This document shows positions 18,238 to 30,402 of a stretch of DNA of 64,000 nucleotides, one piece after another. The stretch is taken from NCBI GenBank assembly GCA_028825445.1, contig JAPKAD010000005.1:85551-149550 (forward strand), in the 5' to 3' direction. The notes beneath the pieces are model-generated. The model was not told the origin of the DNA and searched no databases. It saw nothing but the letters and a program-made list of their open reading frames with translations. Position numbers and translations under genes: made by a program. The first letter of the stretch is position 1, and every line of letters begins with the position of its first letter. Source of the stretch: Octadecabacter sp. (GTDB lineage: Bacteria > Pseudomonadota > Alphaproteobacteria > Rhodobacterales > Rhodobacteraceae).

Positions 18238-19015
18238 TTAAGTTATTTTGGTCCTTGTTGTACCCATGGATCACAGTCAATCCGTGCATCGTTAGGTCAT
18301 CTTCTATTGTATCAAAAAGGGCGTAACCACTTGAAAACAATGGTGCCAACCCTCCAGTTCCTACGACTTTCATGGGGCGGTCGTACTCGCCCTTTATCCG
18401 TTCACACAGGCCATTAATGAGGCCGACGTAGCCCCAAAAAATACCTGATTGTATACAACTCACAGTATTAGTTCCGATAACAAACTGCGGTTTAGTAATA
18501 TCAACGTGAGGCAACGCGGCTGCCGCTTGGTGCAGCGCCTCAAGGCTGAGATTCACACCCGGAGCAATCACACCTCCGACATAGGCACCATCATGAGCCA
18601 CAACATCGAAGTTAGTTGCTGTACCAAAATCGACAACTACCACATCACCACCATGGCGATCAAATGCAGCTGTTGCGTTTGCAAGACGATCGGGACCAAT
18701 TTGCGTTCCCGCATCGACGCGCGGTGCGATTGGCAGTAAACAATCTGGCTTGCCGATAACATATGGACGCGTATTAAAATAACGATCCGCCATAACCCGC
18801 AGATTGAATACTACCCGCGGTACTGTGGACGAAATGATCACCTCATCTATTTGTGCCAATATTTTATTATGATGCAGAAGCGTAGACCACCAAACAAAAT
18901 ACTGGTCAGCAGTGCGCTGCCATTCAGTGGCACAGCGAAAAGTGCATAAGAATTTATCCCCATCCCAGAGGGCGAAGACGGTGTTGGTATTTCCTGTATC
19001 GATACACAACAGCAT
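18230..19015 (-). CDS. coaX: Type III pantothenate kinase
   Basis: First enzyme of coenzyme A synthesis from pantothenate. ATG at 19015 is chosen: AAGGGG lies just upstream and the protein then starts MLLCIDTGNTNTVFALWDG, the CoaX phosphate-binding motif. This gives 261 residues, normal for the family. DFGTATNFDVV and the PGVNLSLEAL region fit the ASKHA fold. It sits 13 nt after birA and overlaps rnj by 8 nt. Confidence 0.95.
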   Translation of the reverse strand: MLLCIDTGNTNTVFALWDGDKFLCTFRCATEWQRTADQYFVWWSTLLHHNKILAQIDEVIISSTVPRVVFNLRVMADRYFNTRPYVIGKPDCLLPIAPRVDAGTQIGPDRLANATAAFDRHGGDVVVVDFGTATNFDVVAHDGAYVGGVIAPGVNLSLEALHQAAAALPHVDITKPQFVIGTNTVSCIQSGIFWGYVGLINGLCERIKGEYDRPMKVVGTGGLAPLFSSGYALFDTIEDDLTMHGLTVIHGYNKDQNNLNE

Positions 19016-19028
19016 TAAGGTCCCCTTC

Positions 19029-19787
19029 TTAGAAAAAAATATCCGCCGCCGCGATATAACGCTGTCCATTGGCGGTTTTAAGGACCAAATGACCGTTTTG
19101 ATCGACAGTGTCAAAACGCCCTTTTACATCTTCATTTGGAAGACGTGCAGTAATATTCTCACCTAGCTTAGCGGCACGAGCCAACCATGCGGTGCGGATA
19201 GGCGCAAATCCGTACGTGGTCAATTGGCCATCCCATTGCGCGAACGCAGATGCAAGGTGTTTTAAGAACGTATCGGGAGTCACATCAACGCCAGTCTCAT
19301 TCTTTACAGACACCGGATAAATTGCGCCATCCTCAACTTGAGACATAAGAGGAGCCGTAGTCAAATTTACGCCAATCCCAACGGCAACTCCCCACATCTT
19401 CCCGTTTACCAAAAGACTTTCCAGGAGAATACCCGCAACTTTGCCATCATTAAGCAAGACATCATTGGGCCATTTTAAGGCAAGTTTTGGACCATCACGC
19501 ATCAACTCAGACAAAGCATCATATACAGCAAGAGCAGCAACAAAGCTACGCAACGAAGCTGTTTCAAGATTTACACACGGTAACGACAATGTGCCATAAA
19601 AATTACCAACGGGAGCAACCCAAGATCTACCACGACGCCCACGCGATGCTGTTTGTTGGGTCGCAGTAAACCAAGTGGCGTTAGGATGATGCGCTGCTTG
19701 TTCGCGAGCAAGATCAAGTGTCGATGTGACTTCTTCGAATGAGAAATGACCAACCCCAGCTGGCCAATTCACAGGTTTAATTAACAA
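19029..19787 (-). CDS. birA: Biotin--protein ligase
   Basis: Attaches biotin to the biotin carboxyl carrier protein of carboxylases. The 252-residue protein lacks the DNA-binding domain of E. coli BirA. It shows [19 protein letters not shown] (about 46-64), the biotinyl-AMP binding motif, then [20 protein letters not shown]. It probably starts at TTG 19787, overlapping nuoN by 11 nt. Its methylcrotonyl-CoA carboxylase substrate is a pseudogene elsewhere in this window, so other carboxylases must be its targets. Confidence 0.94.
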   Translation of the reverse strand: MLIKPVNWPAGVGHFSFEEVTSTLDLAREQAAHHPNATWFTATQQTASRGRRGRSWVAPVGNFYGTLSLPCVNLETASLRSFVAALAVYDALSELMRDGPKLALKWPNDVLLNDGKVAGILLESLLVNGKMWGVAVGIGVNLTTAPLMSQVEDGAIYPVSVKNETGVDVTPDTFLKHLASAFAQWDGQLTTYGFAPIRTAWLARAAKLGENITARLPNEDVKGRFDTVDQNGHLVLKTANGQRYIAAADIFF

Positions 19788-21216
19788 GTGCCAACGACGC
19801 AGCTTCGGCTAGAGGTTCGATCCCAAACAAATTCACTACGCCAACAATCATTACGGTAGCAGACGCCACCAGGAAGCCCCACAAAATAGGCGACCCATTG
19901 CGATCTAATTGAATGTCTTGTTCAGACCCAAAATACATAAAGAATACGACGCGCAAATAATAGAAGGCCCCAATAACGGACGCTACTACGCCCGCTACCG
20001 CAAGCCATCCAAGACCCGCTTCATAAGCCGCTCGTAAGACATAAAACTTGCCAAAGAAGCCAAGCATTGGCGGCACTCCGGCCAACGAAAACAGCAACAC
20101 CAACATCGCTAATGCCTTCAGTGGCTCACGTTTGGAATACATATTCAACGAAGCTATATTGGTAACAGGCATACCGTCTTTTTCCATTGATAGAATGAAC
20201 GCAAACGTCCCAATATTCATCACCACATAAATCGCAAGGTAAATAAGCATTGCTTGCACTCCAAATGCGGTTCCAGCCGCAAGGCCCATCAATGCAAAAC
20301 CCATATGTGCAATTGATGAATAAGCCATCAGGCGTTTGATGTCAGTCTGACCAATAGCTGCGATACCACCAACGAACATGGACAGGACGGACAAGAATGC
20401 AACGATTTGCTGCCAGTCAGCAACTGATTTACCAAATGCATCGTGCATCACCCTGGCAAACAGTACCATTGCAGCAATCTTTGGCGCCGTCGCTAAAAAG
20501 GCCGTGACAGGCGTTGGCGATCCTTCATAAACATCCGGCGTCCACATATGAAAGGGGGCTGCAGACACTTTAAAGGCGAAGCCAGTTGTCATAAAAACAA
20601 GGCCAAACAACAGTCCAAGGGAAACACCACCATCCGTCGCTTTAATTATTCCAGCAAAAGAAGTGGTACCTGCGAAACCGTAAGTCAAAGATGCGCCGTA
20701 AAGTAACAAGCCCGACGACAGAGCCCCCAGCACAAAATATTTCAAGCCAGCTTCAGTAGATTTGACACTGTCTCGACGCAGGGACGCAACAACATACAAA
20801 GCAAGAGATTGAAGCTCCAAACCCATGTAAAGTAGCATCAAATCACCTGCAGAAACCATCATCATCATTCCAACAACCGATAGCATTATTAAGATCGGGT
20901 ATTCGAACCGCAGCAGGTCTCTCTTAACCATGTAATCTTGGCTCATAACTAGAACAGCCGCAGCCGCAAGTAGAATGGCAACCTTGGCGAAGCGTGAAAA
21001 GGCGTCATCCACAAACATGCTGGAGAACGCAGTCGTTGTCCCCTCACCCATGGTCGCAATCCAGAATGCAAGTGCCACAAAAAGGCCAGATGTTATCCAA
21101 ACCAGCAGGGATGCTGCTTTGTCTTTCACTGTGTAAACCGCCAACAAAAGAGCACCCATCGCAAACAGCGACAAAATGATTTCAGGCGAGATGGTAGTCA
21201 GGTCTTGGGACAGCAT
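19777..21216 (-). CDS. nuoN: NADH-quinone oxidoreductase subunit N
   Basis: Antiporter-like membrane subunit in the proton-pumping arm of complex I. The 479-residue protein has about 14 membrane helices and the subunit-family segments [17 protein letters not shown] (conserved membrane Glu), [21 protein letters not shown] and [14 protein letters not shown]. It is the last of the nuoA-N genes and is followed without a gap by birA. Confidence 0.96.
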   Translation of the reverse strand: MLSQDLTTISPEIILSLFAMGALLLAVYTVKDKAASLLVWITSGLFVALAFWIATMGEGTTTAFSSMFVDDAFSRFAKVAILLAAAAVLVMSQDYMVKRDLLRFEYPILIMLSVVGMMMMVSAGDLMLLYMGLELQSLALYVVASLRRDSVKSTEAGLKYFVLGALSSGLLLYGASLTYGFAGTTSFAGIIKATDGGVSLGLLFGLVFMTTGFAFKVSAAPFHMWTPDVYEGSPTPVTAFLATAPKIAAMVLFARVMHDAFGKSVADWQQIVAFLSVLSMFVGGIAAIGQTDIKRLMAYSSIAHMGFALMGLAAGTAFGVQAMLIYLAIYVVMNIGTFAFILSMEKDGMPVTNIASLNMYSKREPLKALAMLVLLFSLAGVPPMLGFFGKFYVLRAAYEAGLGWLAVAGVVASVIGAFYYLRVVFFMYFGSEQDIQLDRNGSPILWGFLVASATVMIVGVVNLFGIEPLAEAASLALVN

Positions 21217-21227
21217 CTGTCTTTTCC

Positions 21228-22769
21228 TTAGTTCTGTGCCATTTGCGTGGTCACATCATACGCAGCCTGAGCAGTTTCAACGTGAACAACCAATGCTGTG
21301 ACTGATGGTCCAATAATATCAGTAACTAGGGCGGGATAAATGCCCAAAAGCAGAGTCATGATTACCAACGGAGTGAATACCCAACGTTCACGGGTTGTCA
21401 TATCAGTGATAGTTTTCAAGCTTTCCTTGATCAGATCACCCATAACAACACGGCGATAAAGCCAGAGTGCGTAAGCCGCAGACAAAATCACACCAGACGT
21501 TGCCACTGCAGCAATCCATGTGTTGACTTGAAACACACCAACAAGTGTAAGAAATTCACCAACAAAGCCAGATGTTCCAGGCAATCCGACATTTGCCATA
21601 GTAAAGAACATGAAAATCATAGCGTAAGCGGGCATGCGATTTACAAGACCACCGTAGGCATCAATTTCACGGGTGTGCATGCGATCATAAATCACTCCAA
21701 CACAAAGGAATAATGCTCCCGAAATAAACCCATGTGAGATCATCTGGAAGATCGCACCATCAAGACCTTGTTGGTTAAACGTGAATATGCCCATCGTTAC
21801 AAAACCCATATGGGCTACAGACGAATAAGCAATCAATTTTTTCATGTCGACTTGCACAAGAGCAACAAGTGATGTGTACACAATAGCAATTGCAGACATC
21901 CAAAGGACCATCGGCGCCATAACGTCTGATCCCACAGGGAACATCGGCAAGGAAAAGCGTAAGAAACCGTAACCACCCATTTTTAAGAGTATCGCCGCAA
22001 GTACGACCGATCCTGCTGTTGGAGCCTGTACGTGCGCGTCAGGGAGCCAAGTATGGAATGGCCACATCGGCATTTTTACCGCAAAGGAAGCAAAAAATGC
22101 AAGCCACAATAGCGTCTGCATACCACCAACAATTTGGATTCCAAGGATCGAAAAATCATCAGTGCCAAACTGAAAGCCCATCAAAGATGGAATGTCGGTA
22201 GTACCTGCCGCCGAAAACATGCCTATCATCGCCACCAGCATTAAAACAGAGCCGAGGAAGGTATACAGGAAGAATTTAAAAGACGCATAAATACGGTTCT
22301 TACCACCCCAAATACCAATAATTAAGAACATTGGAATCAGGCCAGCTTCAAAGAAAAGATAGAATAGCACCAAATCCAGAGCCATGAACACGCCAAGCAT
22401 CAGAGTTTCTAATAACAGAAACGCTATCATGTATTCTTTGACACGTATATTCACTGACCAGCAAGATACTATTACAATGGGCATCAGGAACGTGGTGAGC
22501 ATGACGAACAGAATCGAAATTCCGTCAACGCCTAATTTATAATTTAGTCCCATGATCCATGTGCGTTCTTCAACAAATTGGAAACTTGTATCCTGAGCAT
22601 TGAACCCGAACAAAATAAAAAGTGACACTATCAGCGTCATTGAAGTAGCGGCCATGGCTAACCATTTAGCATTTCGCTGCGCATCTTCATCATCGCCCCG
22701 CAAAAAAAGCGCAAGAATACCAGCGGCTAACGCCGGAATAAACGTTGTGATGGAAAGTAGATTATCCAT
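21228..22769 (-). CDS. nuoM: NADH-quinone oxidoreductase subunit M
   Basis: Antiporter-like proton-translocating subunit of complex I. The 513-residue protein carries [20 protein letters not shown] with the conserved membrane Glu, [19 protein letters not shown], and [16 protein letters not shown]. The start is one base short of overlapping the nuoL stop (shared position 22769), and nuoN begins 11 nt downstream. Confidence 0.97.
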   Translation of the reverse strand: MDNLLSITTFIPALAAGILALFLRGDDEDAQRNAKWLAMAATSMTLIVSLFILFGFNAQDTSFQFVEERTWIMGLNYKLGVDGISILFVMLTTFLMPIVIVSCWSVNIRVKEYMIAFLLLETLMLGVFMALDLVLFYLFFEAGLIPMFLIIGIWGGKNRIYASFKFFLYTFLGSVLMLVAMIGMFSAAGTTDIPSLMGFQFGTDDFSILGIQIVGGMQTLLWLAFFASFAVKMPMWPFHTWLPDAHVQAPTAGSVVLAAILLKMGGYGFLRFSLPMFPVGSDVMAPMVLWMSAIAIVYTSLVALVQVDMKKLIAYSSVAHMGFVTMGIFTFNQQGLDGAIFQMISHGFISGALFLCVGVIYDRMHTREIDAYGGLVNRMPAYAMIFMFFTMANVGLPGTSGFVGEFLTLVGVFQVNTWIAAVATSGVILSAAYALWLYRRVVMGDLIKESLKTITDMTTRERWVFTPLVIMTLLLGIYPALVTDIIGPSVTALVVHVETAQAAYDVTTQMAQN

Positions 22770-24907
22770 TATTCATAGTTCCCCGTGATCGTAAAGTAAG
22801 TGAGGATCACGGCTAAGCCGATTACCATAGCAAACGCGTAGGTAAAAACATAACCTGACTGGGCACGCCCCGCGAGGCGGGTCAACATGGGGATTATCCC
22901 TAGCGCAAGTCCATTAAGGCTGCCGTCAATCACATTGCCGTCACCACGCTTCCACAGGAACCTGCCCAGCCCCATTATGGGCTTTATTAATATTGCTGCA
23001 TAAAGTTCATCAAAATACCATTTATTTAACAATAATCTGAAGAGTGGCGCCTGCTGTTGAGCCAGTTGACGAGGCAAATGCGGGCTTCGAATATAGAAAA
23101 ACCAAGCGGTGGCAAAGCCCAACACCATCGCGATAAATGGCGATAGTTTCACCCAGATTGGGACGGTATGCGCATCATCAAGGATAGTATTTTCGGGCGA
23201 GACATAAATCGCACCATGCCCCGGTTCACCTGCAAATATATAATGTACCTTGGCATGACTTTCAGCGTCACCATCAGCAGTTTCATCACCATAGTTCTTA
23301 ACAACCTCATTAGCATGATCATCGCTACTTTCAGCATCGTGCGTACCCTGTTCAGCGTAAGCCAAACCAAAATACTGACCTACATATTTTGCATTTCCAA
23401 AGAACGGTTTGTAAAAAACCATGCCCGAAAAAATTGCGCCTATCGCCAGGATAGCCAGGGGAACAAGCATAACTTTTGGAGATTCATGAGCATGTTCATG
23501 AGTATGCTTGTCACCGCGCGATTTTCCATAAAACGTCAAAAACATGAGACGCCAGCTATAAAAACTTGTAAACAATGCCGCAACTACCAACATCCAAAAT
23601 GCGTAGCCTCCACCCGCTGCGTAAGCAGATTCAATTATCGCATCCTTTGACACAAAACCCGCAAAACCAATAGGAAACCCAACATACAGCAACGGAACAC
23701 CAAAACCTGTTATTGCTAACGTTCCAATCATCATTGCTCGGAAGGTCCAAGGCAGTTTGTGGCGGAGGCCACCGTAGTTACGCATATCCTGCTCGTGGTG
23801 CATCCCGTGAATTATTGAACCAGCTCCAAGAAATAACATAGCTTTAAAAAACGCATGAGTTAGCAAATGGAACATAGCAACAGAATAGACCCCTAAGCCT
23901 GCGGCCACAAACATGTAGCCCAACTGAGACATAGTCGAATACGCTATTACGCGTTTGATATCATTTTGTACAAGACCAATGGTCGCCGCCACAAAAGCCG
24001 TAGAAGCACCGATAAACACCACAAAACTAGTCGCGGATGGAGCAAATTCCATTATTGGCGACATACGGCAGACAAGGAAAACACCCGCTGTGACCATTGT
24101 CGCTGCGTGGATCAGCGCAGACACAGGAGTCGGGCCTTCCATTGCATCTGGTAACCATGTGTGCAGAAATAGTTGTGCTGATTTACCCATGGCACCAATG
24201 AATAGAAGTACTGCTATCACTTCCGCTGCGTTCCACTCGTTCCACAAAAATGTCAGCGTTGTATCAGAAATTGCAGGTGCCTCTGCAAATATCACATCAA
24301 AATTAACTGAGCCCGTGAGATAGAAGATGGCAAAGATGCCCAATGCAAAGCCAAAGTCGCCTACGCGGTTAACAACGAACGCCTTTATAGCAGCGGCATT
24401 GGCAGATGGTTTCTTATAGTAAAAACCAATTAATAAATAAGATGCGACACCCACACCTTCCCAACCAAAAAACATCTGCACAAGATTGTCAGCTGTTACC
24501 AGCATCAACATAGCAAACGTAAAGAAACTTAAATAAGCAAAAAAACGTGCCTTGTACGCAGTGTCTGGAAACTGGCTGTCATTAGCCATGTACCCAAACG
24601 AATAAAGGTGAACCAAAGCTGACACAGTATTGATCACCACCAACATTATCGCTGTCAAACGATCCATGCGAATGCCCCAAGAGGTATCCAGCGTTCCCGA
24701 CTGGATCCAGCGCATTAACTCAACTGTATAATAGCCGTTCTCATGAGCGTTCGCATCAAACGTTAACAAGGTAATCCAGCTTAAAAATGCCGCAAGAAAC
24801 AACAGACCTGTAGTCAACCACTGGGCCGCAACCTCACCTATGATTTTCCAGCCAAAGCCCCCGACAATGGCGCCAACAAGTGGGGCGAATAAGGTAATGG
24901 TTTCCAT
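22769..24907 (-). CDS. nuoL: NADH-quinone oxidoreductase subunit L
   Basis: Distal antiporter-like subunit of complex I with the long lateral helix. The 712-residue protein has [38 protein letters not shown] and [18 protein letters not shown]. Between the last conserved pump helices and the C-terminal helices it carries a hydrophilic insertion. This has a His-rich [12 protein letters not shown] stretch and an acidic Asp/Glu/His region around residues 510-560, longer than in E. coli NuoL. Its role is unknown; the His stretch could bind metal. Confidence 0.97.
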   Translation of the reverse strand: METITLFAPLVGAIVGGFGWKIIGEVAAQWLTTGLLFLAAFLSWITLLTFDANAHENGYYTVELMRWIQSGTLDTSWGIRMDRLTAIMLVVINTVSALVHLYSFGYMANDSQFPDTAYKARFFAYLSFFTFAMLMLVTADNLVQMFFGWEGVGVASYLLIGFYYKKPSANAAAIKAFVVNRVGDFGFALGIFAIFYLTGSVNFDVIFAEAPAISDTTLTFLWNEWNAAEVIAVLLFIGAMGKSAQLFLHTWLPDAMEGPTPVSALIHAATMVTAGVFLVCRMSPIMEFAPSATSFVVFIGASTAFVAATIGLVQNDIKRVIAYSTMSQLGYMFVAAGLGVYSVAMFHLLTHAFFKAMLFLGAGSIIHGMHHEQDMRNYGGLRHKLPWTFRAMMIGTLAITGFGVPLLYVGFPIGFAGFVSKDAIIESAYAAGGGYAFWMLVVAALFTSFYSWRLMFLTFYGKSRGDKHTHEHAHESPKVMLVPLAILAIGAIFSGMVFYKPFFGNAKYVGQYFGLAYAEQGTHDAESSDDHANEVVKNYGDETADGDAESHAKVHYIFAGEPGHGAIYVSPENTILDDAHTVPIWVKLSPFIAMVLGFATAWFFYIRSPHLPRQLAQQQAPLFRLLLNKWYFDELYAAILIKPIMGLGRFLWKRGDGNVIDGSLNGLALGIIPMLTRLAGRAQSGYVFTYAFAMVIGLAVILTYFTITGNYE

Positions 24908-24912
24908 GGGTC

Positions 24913-25218
24913 TTAACCTTTCATGACATTGACGTCTTCGACATCAATCGTTCCGCGGTTACGGAAGAAACACACTAGTATAGCAAGACCAATAGCTGCT
25001 TCTGCTGCGGCTACCGTCAGAACGAACAAGGTAAAAATTTGCCCCGCAAGGTCACCAAGATAACTGGAGAATGCTACAAAATTAATATTAACCGCGAGCA
25101 ACATCAGTTCGATACTCATTAACAGGATGATCACATTTTTGCGGTTAAGAAAAAGTCCGAAAATGCCAATGACAAAAAGAGCAGCAGCGACTATTAAATA
25201 ATGTTCAAGTCCAATCAT
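24913..25218 (-). CDS. nuoK: NADH-quinone oxidoreductase subunit K
   Basis: Three-helix membrane subunit of complex I, 101 residues. It contains [20 protein letters not shown] with the conserved Glu, and [14 protein letters not shown] with the second Glu needed for proton translocation. Spacing to nuoJ is 2 nt and to nuoL 5 nt. Confidence 0.97.
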   Translation of the reverse strand: MIGLEHYLIVAAALFVIGIFGLFLNRKNVIILLMSIELMLLAVNINFVAFSSYLGDLAGQIFTLFVLTVAAAEAAIGLAILVCFFRNRGTIDVEDVNVMKG

Positions 25219-25220
25219 TA

Positions 25221-25826
25221 CTATAGTCCCTGTCCTGATTTAACGTCTTTGAGTTCCATCGCCTTCGCCGGATCGCGTGACATTTGCACCATCACGTTCT
25301 GGCGTTTGACGTCTGTGCGATGGCGCAAGGTCAACACAATCGCTCCGATCATGGCAACCAGCAGGATCAGACCTGAAAGCTGAAAGATAAGGAAGTAATC
25401 ATCATAAATTACGAGGCCAAGCTGTTTTGTGTTTTCAACGTCCAAAATTGGTTGTGCAAGGCGACCTTCGAAACCGTCCGAATAATCCCAAAATCCAAAT
25501 GCCAGGGCTAGTTGCATTAACAAAATAACGCCTATCAGTAAAGCCAAAGGCATGTAGCGCGCCATTTCAGCCTTGAGTTCGGCAAAATCCACATCAAGCA
25601 TCATTACAACAAACAAGAATAATACCGCTACAGCGCCAACATAAACAATTATTAAAAGCATCGCTACAAATTCTGCACCAAGCAGTACAAACAGGCCTGC
25701 CGAAGACAGGAAAGCAAGTATTAACCATAGGACAGAATGCACAGGATTACGAGCTAGAACAGTCATAAGACCGCCACCAATCGTCGTTATCGCAAACGCA
25801 TAAAAGGCAATCACTATTGGGGTCAT
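25221..25826 (-). CDS. nuoJ: NADH-quinone oxidoreductase subunit J
   Basis: Five-helix membrane subunit of complex I, 201 residues, with the family segment [20 protein letters not shown] and the helix bearing the conserved Tyr-Val-Gly-Ala motif. It starts inside the stop of the carboxymuconolactone-decarboxylase-like gene (4-nt overlap). Confidence 0.96.
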   Translation of the reverse strand: MTPIVIAFYAFAITTIGGGLMTVLARNPVHSVLWLILAFLSSAGLFVLLGAEFVAMLLIIVYVGAVAVLFLFVVMMLDVDFAELKAEMARYMPLALLIGVILLMQLALAFGFWDYSDGFEGRLAQPILDVENTKQLGLVIYDDYFLIFQLSGLILLVAMIGAIVLTLRHRTDVKRQNVMVQMSRDPAKAMELKDVKSGQGL

Positions 25827-26260
25827 GTGGCTGTATCCTTCTGTGCAACGTCTTTGTCGAATACGCCTTGGGCTAGTTCCATAGCCTTAGTCATTACAGA
25901 AGCGCCACCAAACATGCCTGCCATAACAATTGTTTCACTAACTTCTTTATGGGTAGCACCAGCTTCGAGCGCGTGACGCACCGTTAATCTGATTTGCGGT
26001 TCCGCCATTATACCTTGGGCAAGCCCACCCTGAATAGTCAGGCCCTGCAACGTCAACAACAATTTGGTCTTGGCGTCCATCGTATCCGGGTCTGCCCCCT
26101 TGCCCAAAAACTGTTCCATCAATTCTTTGGACATCGTCGGGAAGAGATCTTCGACCCCCTTCATAGATTCCTTCATGACATCAGCAAACTCAGGACTCAC
26201 ACCTTTTGCCCAATCCTGTCCAGCTTTCATCCATACCTCAAAGGGGTTATTATCACTCAT
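25823..26260 (-). CDS. Carboxymuconolactone decarboxylase-like protein in the nuo operon
   Basis: A 145-residue soluble protein whose central part ([18 protein letters not shown], then [20 protein letters not shown]) fits the CMD/AhpD helical fold. It has no cysteine at all, so the CxxC redox pair of AhpD is absent and peroxidase activity is unlikely. It overlaps both nuoI and nuoJ by 4 nt (ATGA junctions), implying coupled translation and a role tied to complex I assembly or function. That role is inference. Confidence 0.82.
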   Translation of the reverse strand: MSDNNPFEVWMKAGQDWAKGVSPEFADVMKESMKGVEDLFPTMSKELMEQFLGKGADPDTMDAKTKLLLTLQGLTIQGGLAQGIMAEPQIRLTVRHALEAGATHKEVSETIVMAGMFGGASVMTKAMELAQGVFDKDVAQKDTAT

Positions 26261-26751
26261 CGGTACGGTGCATCCATTTCGAGGTTCCTGGAAATTTCAG
26301 ATTCCCAACGATCTCCGTTATCAAGCAACTTTTCTTTATCGTAATATAATTCTTCTCGAGTTTCAGTGGAAAATTCAAAATTTGGACCTTCAACAATTGC
26401 ATCTACCGGGCAGGCTTCTTGGCAGAACCCGCAGTAAATACATTTAGTCATGTCGATGTCATAGCGTGTGGTGCGCCGCGACCCATCATCCCGTGGTTCG
26501 GCGTCAATAGTGATAGCTTGCGCGGGACACACAGCCTCACACAATTTACAAGCAATGCAGCGTTCCTCGCCATTGGCATAACGCCGTAGGGCGTGCTCTC
26601 CACGAAAACGTGGAGATAGCGGACCTTTTTCGTGCGGATAATTTAGCGTCACTTTGGGCGCAAAAAAGTACTTGAACCCAAGACCAAAGCCCTTCCAAAT
26701 ATCTGCCAACAAAAAGTACTTCGCGGCGCGGGTGTAATCGATTTGTGTCAT
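26257..26751 (-). CDS. nuoI: NADH-quinone oxidoreductase subunit I
   Basis: Ferredoxin-like subunit of complex I carrying clusters N6a and N6b. The ATG at 26751 is chosen because GAGG lies upstream and the product starts [15 protein letters not shown] (164 residues). Two [4Fe-4S] motifs are complete: [16 protein letters not shown] and [17 protein letters not shown] longer in-frame start at 26799 would run back into nuoH and is rejected. Confidence 0.97.
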   Translation of the reverse strand: MTQIDYTRAAKYFLLADIWKGFGLGFKYFFAPKVTLNYPHEKGPLSPRFRGEHALRRYANGEERCIACKLCEAVCPAQAITIDAEPRDDGSRRTTRYDIDMTKCIYCGFCQEACPVDAIVEGPNFEFSTETREELYYDKEKLLDNGDRWESEISRNLEMDAPYR

Positions 26752-26752
26752 A

Positions 26753-27793
26753 TCAGCCTCCAACTGCCCAGCGGGCCCAAAAGCCGCCGAATACTTCAAA
26801 TTTTGCTAGGAAAGACACCAACACTACCCAAAACAACGACAAAGGCAGGAAGATTTTCCAGCCAACCCGCATCAGTTGGTCATATCGGTACCGCGGCGTG
26901 ATAGCCTTCACCATTGCAAAGAGAAAAAAGGCGAAAGCCATTTTTAGGATAAGCCATCCAATACCGTCTGGCAAGAACGGTACAGGGGATAACCAGCCAC
27001 CAAGGAACAATAGTGACACTAGCGCGCACATCAAAACAACGGCCAGCAATTCACCAATCATAAACAAAAGAAACGGAGTGGATGAATATTCAACTTGATA
27101 GCCTGCAACCAACTCCGATTCTGCTTCAGGTAGGTCAAATGGTGGACGGTTTGTTTCAGCCAAAGCACTGATGAAAAATAAAATCATCATCGGAAAATGT
27201 GGGATAAAGTACCAGTTCAACAACCCCAAGTCACCACTTTGTGCAGCAACAATATCACCAAAATTCAGCGAACCAGTCGTGATGATTACACCAATAATTA
27301 TTAATCCAAGAGAGACCTCATAAGAAATCATCTGTGCAGCGGACCGCAGCGATCCCAAAAACGGATACTTAGAGTTGCTTGCCCAACCGCCCATGATCAC
27401 GCCGTAAACCTCCAATGACGATACTGCGAAGATAAACAAAACAGCGACATTAATATCAGCCAAAATCCAACCGTCATTAAATGGAATAACCGACCAAGCA
27501 ACCACTGCCAATGTGAACGATATCATCGGAGCAAGAAAGAACACTGCCTTATCAGCCCCAGCAGGGACGACTACCTCTTTGACTATATACTTGATGAAAT
27601 CTGCAAAAGACTGCAATAAGCCAAAAACACCAACAACATTTGGCCCTTTGCGCATCTGAACAGCAGCCCAGACTTTACGATCAGCGTACATCAAGAACGC
27701 CAATGCCACTAGAAGTGGGATCAGGATCAACAGACATTGCCCAAGAATCAGTAGGACGATCCCAAGGTTTGTGTTGGTAAAAAATTCGATCAT
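26753..27793 (-). CDS. nuoH: NADH-quinone oxidoreductase subunit H
   Basis: Eight-helix membrane subunit forming part of the quinone site of complex I. Starting at ATG 27793 ([11 protein letters not shown]) it is 346 residues. Conserved segments include [19 protein letters not shown] and [20 protein letters not shown]. It stops 1 nt before nuoI begins and lies 25 nt downstream of the small lipoprotein gene. Confidence 0.97.
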   Translation of the reverse strand: MIEFFTNTNLGIVLLILGQCLLILIPLLVALAFLMYADRKVWAAVQMRKGPNVVGVFGLLQSFADFIKYIVKEVVVPAGADKAVFFLAPMISFTLAVVAWSVIPFNDGWILADINVAVLFIFAVSSLEVYGVIMGGWASNSKYPFLGSLRSAAQMISYEVSLGLIIIGVIITTGSLNFGDIVAAQSGDLGLLNWYFIPHFPMMILFFISALAETNRPPFDLPEAESELVAGYQVEYSSTPFLLFMIGELLAVVLMCALVSLLFLGGWLSPVPFLPDGIGWLILKMAFAFFLFAMVKAITPRYRYDQLMRVGWKIFLPLSLFWVVLVSFLAKFEVFGGFWARWAVGG

Positions 27794-27818
27794 ATTAATT
27801 CCCTTAGCCCCTTGGCCC

Positions 27819-28196
27819 TTAGACCGTTGGGATTGATCGGCGCGCACATTCAGCAACCGTCACTTCCGCGTCTAACGTCTTTGGTCCGCGTGGCAAAGCA
27901 GGCGAAATAGTGTAGACTGCATCTCCTACCCAAACACCACCTTCTTCGTCAACTAGGGTGCGTACATTTCGTGCAAACCCATACCCCCTAATCAATGCAT
28001 ATTGAGCCGCAGCACATTCAGCATAATCCGTTACATCCTGCGCTATTCCTGAATTCACTAATTTAACATAAAAACTCACTAAATCACCTTCCAGCAGTCG
28101 GGTTTCGATCCCTTCATAACGGATCGGACCTGATGGAGCGGTCGTGGTAGCTCCACATGCAACAAGCGCAGTTAATGCTATAATGGCAGAGCGCAT
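27819..28196 (-). CDS. Small lipoprotein between nuoG and nuoH
   Basis: A 125-residue predicted lipoprotein: signal [14 protein letters not shown] with the lipid Cys at 14, then a small domain with conserved-looking Cys in [20 protein letters not shown] and [10 protein letters not shown]. It is packed in the nuo operon, 2 nt after nuoG and 25 nt before nuoH. Similar uncharacterised genes are known in Rhodobacteraceae nuo operons. Its function is unknown; a periplasmic chaperone-like or membrane-linked role is speculative. Confidence 0.85.
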   Translation of the reverse strand: MRSAIIALTALVACGATTTAPSGPIRYEGIETRLLEGDLVSFYVKLVNSGIAQDVTDYAECAAAQYALIRGYGFARNVRTLVDEEGGVWVGDAVYTISPALPRGPKTLDAEVTVAECARRSIPTV

Positions 28197-28198
28197 GA

Positions 28199-30199
28199 TT
28201 ATTCGGCCGCGATGGGGGTTTGAGCCCGATTTTTGGCATTCCCACTAAGCTGAGCCATCAGTTGTGAAGCACGCGCGATAGGGTTGGTAAGATAAAAATC
28301 AGTAACTGCGTTTTTAAATGCCGCCTTACCTAACTTACCTGTCTTAACAGGGCACCATTCGTTTTGCTTCACGCAATCAATTTCAGCGAGATGCGGATGC
28401 ACTACAATAAGCGCTTGGCGCAAGCCCGCAAGACTATCCCAACCCTGCTTGGCGTTCATTTCCGAAGACAATGCACGCAAAATTGCCCAATTTTCTTTAG
28501 CTTCACCGGGTGCAAAACTTGCCCGCATCGCCAGCTGTGGGCGCCCTTCAGTATTAACAAATAAAGCGTTTTCTTCAGTATATGCAGCACCTGGGAAAAT
28601 GATATCAGCGCGATGGGCACCGCGATCACCATGTGATCCTTGGTAGATAACAAATGGACCCGGCGCGATATCGATCTCATCTGCGCCGAGGTTGTAAACA
28701 ACGTCAGCGTCTTCGACCACTTTCATTCCTTCAGAATTTGTCGCGCCAACATCCATCGCACCAACTCGACCAGCTGCGGTATGCAAAACTAAAAACTTCG
28801 AAGCTCCAATGGCCATGGCCGCACCGAGCACAGAGGCTCCATCAGCTTCAATTAATGCACCTTGACCAATTATAATCATAGCACCATCAGGCAATTCGCT
28901 CACCTTTAAAAGGGCCACACGATCGGTGCCCAAATGATCATAATCGTACGAAAGATCAATCGCCTTACCAACAACTGCAATTTTTGCTCCGTTAAGCCAA
29001 GCCTTACGGATACGCGCGTTTAATACAGGAGATTCAATCGATGGGTTTGTTCCAATCAGTAAGATCATTTTTGCGCTGTCGATGTCTTCGATCACAGCGT
29101 TCCCGACATAGCCAGAACGATTGCCAGCTGGTAACTTGGAATTATCAACACGACATTCAACCACACCGCCTTGACCTTCAATCAGTTTTTTAAGGGAAAA
29201 GGCAGACTCTGTGCTGGTCAAATCGCCAACAAGACCAACAACTTTTTTGCCACTTATGGCATCAGCCGCAGCCTTTAGCGCCTCGTCCCAGCCTGCTTTG
29301 CGCAACTTTCCATTCTCACGAATGAAGGGCGTATCTAAACGTTGACTACGCAAACCATCCCAAACAAAGCGAGTCTTATCCGAAATCCATTCTTCGTTCA
29401 CGCCGTCATGATTACGCGGCAACAAACGCATAACCTCACGCCCTTTAGTATCAACTCGAATGTTGGCACCAAGAGCGTCCATAACGTCAATACTTTCAGT
29501 CTTTGTCAGCTCCCAAGGTCGGGCAGTAAATGCATAGGGTTTGGACACCAATGCACCAACTGGGCACAAATCAATAATGTTACCCTGCATGTTACTGTCG
29601 AGAGTTTCACCCAAATAGCTAGTGATTTCCGAATCTTCGCCACGACCCGTTTGGCCCATCTGCGAGATACCTGCGACCTCAGTTGTGAAGCGGACGCAGC
29701 GCGTGCATGAAATGCAACGCGTCATGTGGGTTTCGACGAGTGGACCCAAATCAAGATGATCAGACGCTCGTTTAGATTCACGATAGCGGGAAAAATCGAC
29801 GCCATACGCCATGGCCTGATCTTGCAAATCACACTCACCACCCTGATCGCAAATCGGGCAGTCTAGAGGATGATTGATCAGCAAAAACTCCATCACGCCT
29901 TCGCGAGCTTTTTTTACCATTGGAGAATTTGTTTTAACAACAGGAGGTTGGCCTTCAGGACCAGGGCGTAAATCCTTGACCTGCATCGCACAGGATGCAG
30001 CAGGCTTCGGCGGACCACCAACCACTTCGACAAGACACATCCGACAGTTACCTGCAATGCTAAGACGTTCATGATAACAGAACCTCGGAATTTCGATTCC
30101 GGCTTCTTCGCAGGCTTGAATTAGAGTCATCGCACCTGATACTTCAATTTCGCGGTCATCAATAATGATCTTACGTAGATCGGGGGTCGCGTCAGACAT
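28199..30199 (-). CDS. nuoG: NADH-quinone oxidoreductase subunit G
   Basis: Large iron-sulfur subunit of complex I, 666 residues. An N-terminal [2Fe-2S] ferredoxin domain ([21 protein letters not shown]) comes first. The His-Cys3 motif [19 protein letters not shown] and the [18 protein letters not shown] cluster motifs follow, then a molybdopterin-oxidoreductase-like domain. Length fits the alphaproteobacterial type (shorter than E. coli NuoG). The 3' neighbour is the small lipoprotein gene. Confidence 0.97.
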   Translation of the reverse strand: MSDATPDLRKIIIDDREIEVSGAMTLIQACEEAGIEIPRFCYHERLSIAGNCRMCLVEVVGGPPKPAASCAMQVKDLRPGPEGQPPVVKTNSPMVKKAREGVMEFLLINHPLDCPICDQGGECDLQDQAMAYGVDFSRYRESKRASDHLDLGPLVETHMTRCISCTRCVRFTTEVAGISQMGQTGRGEDSEITSYLGETLDSNMQGNIIDLCPVGALVSKPYAFTARPWELTKTESIDVMDALGANIRVDTKGREVMRLLPRNHDGVNEEWISDKTRFVWDGLRSQRLDTPFIRENGKLRKAGWDEALKAAADAISGKKVVGLVGDLTSTESAFSLKKLIEGQGGVVECRVDNSKLPAGNRSGYVGNAVIEDIDSAKMILLIGTNPSIESPVLNARIRKAWLNGAKIAVVGKAIDLSYDYDHLGTDRVALLKVSELPDGAMIIIGQGALIEADGASVLGAAMAIGASKFLVLHTAAGRVGAMDVGATNSEGMKVVEDADVVYNLGADEIDIAPGPFVIYQGSHGDRGAHRADIIFPGAAYTEENALFVNTEGRPQLAMRASFAPGEAKENWAILRALSSEMNAKQGWDSLAGLRQALIVVHPHLAEIDCVKQNEWCPVKTGKLGKAAFKNAVTDFYLTNPIARASQLMAQLSGNAKNRAQTPIAAE

Positions 30200-30402
30200 G
30201 GAGCGTGTTCCCTGTTTCCGTATGGCTTATCCACCAAGCGAACCCAAAGTTTAGATCCGCACATTTGTATGCGTTCTACCGCGACACGAGGCGCTTTGCC
30301 AGCCCGAAACCTACGAAAAGGCATTGCAAATAGATGCGCAAAACGACGCGGGGATAGCTAGCAAACCCCAAATAAATTCTAACAATTAATGTGAGACTTT
30401 GC

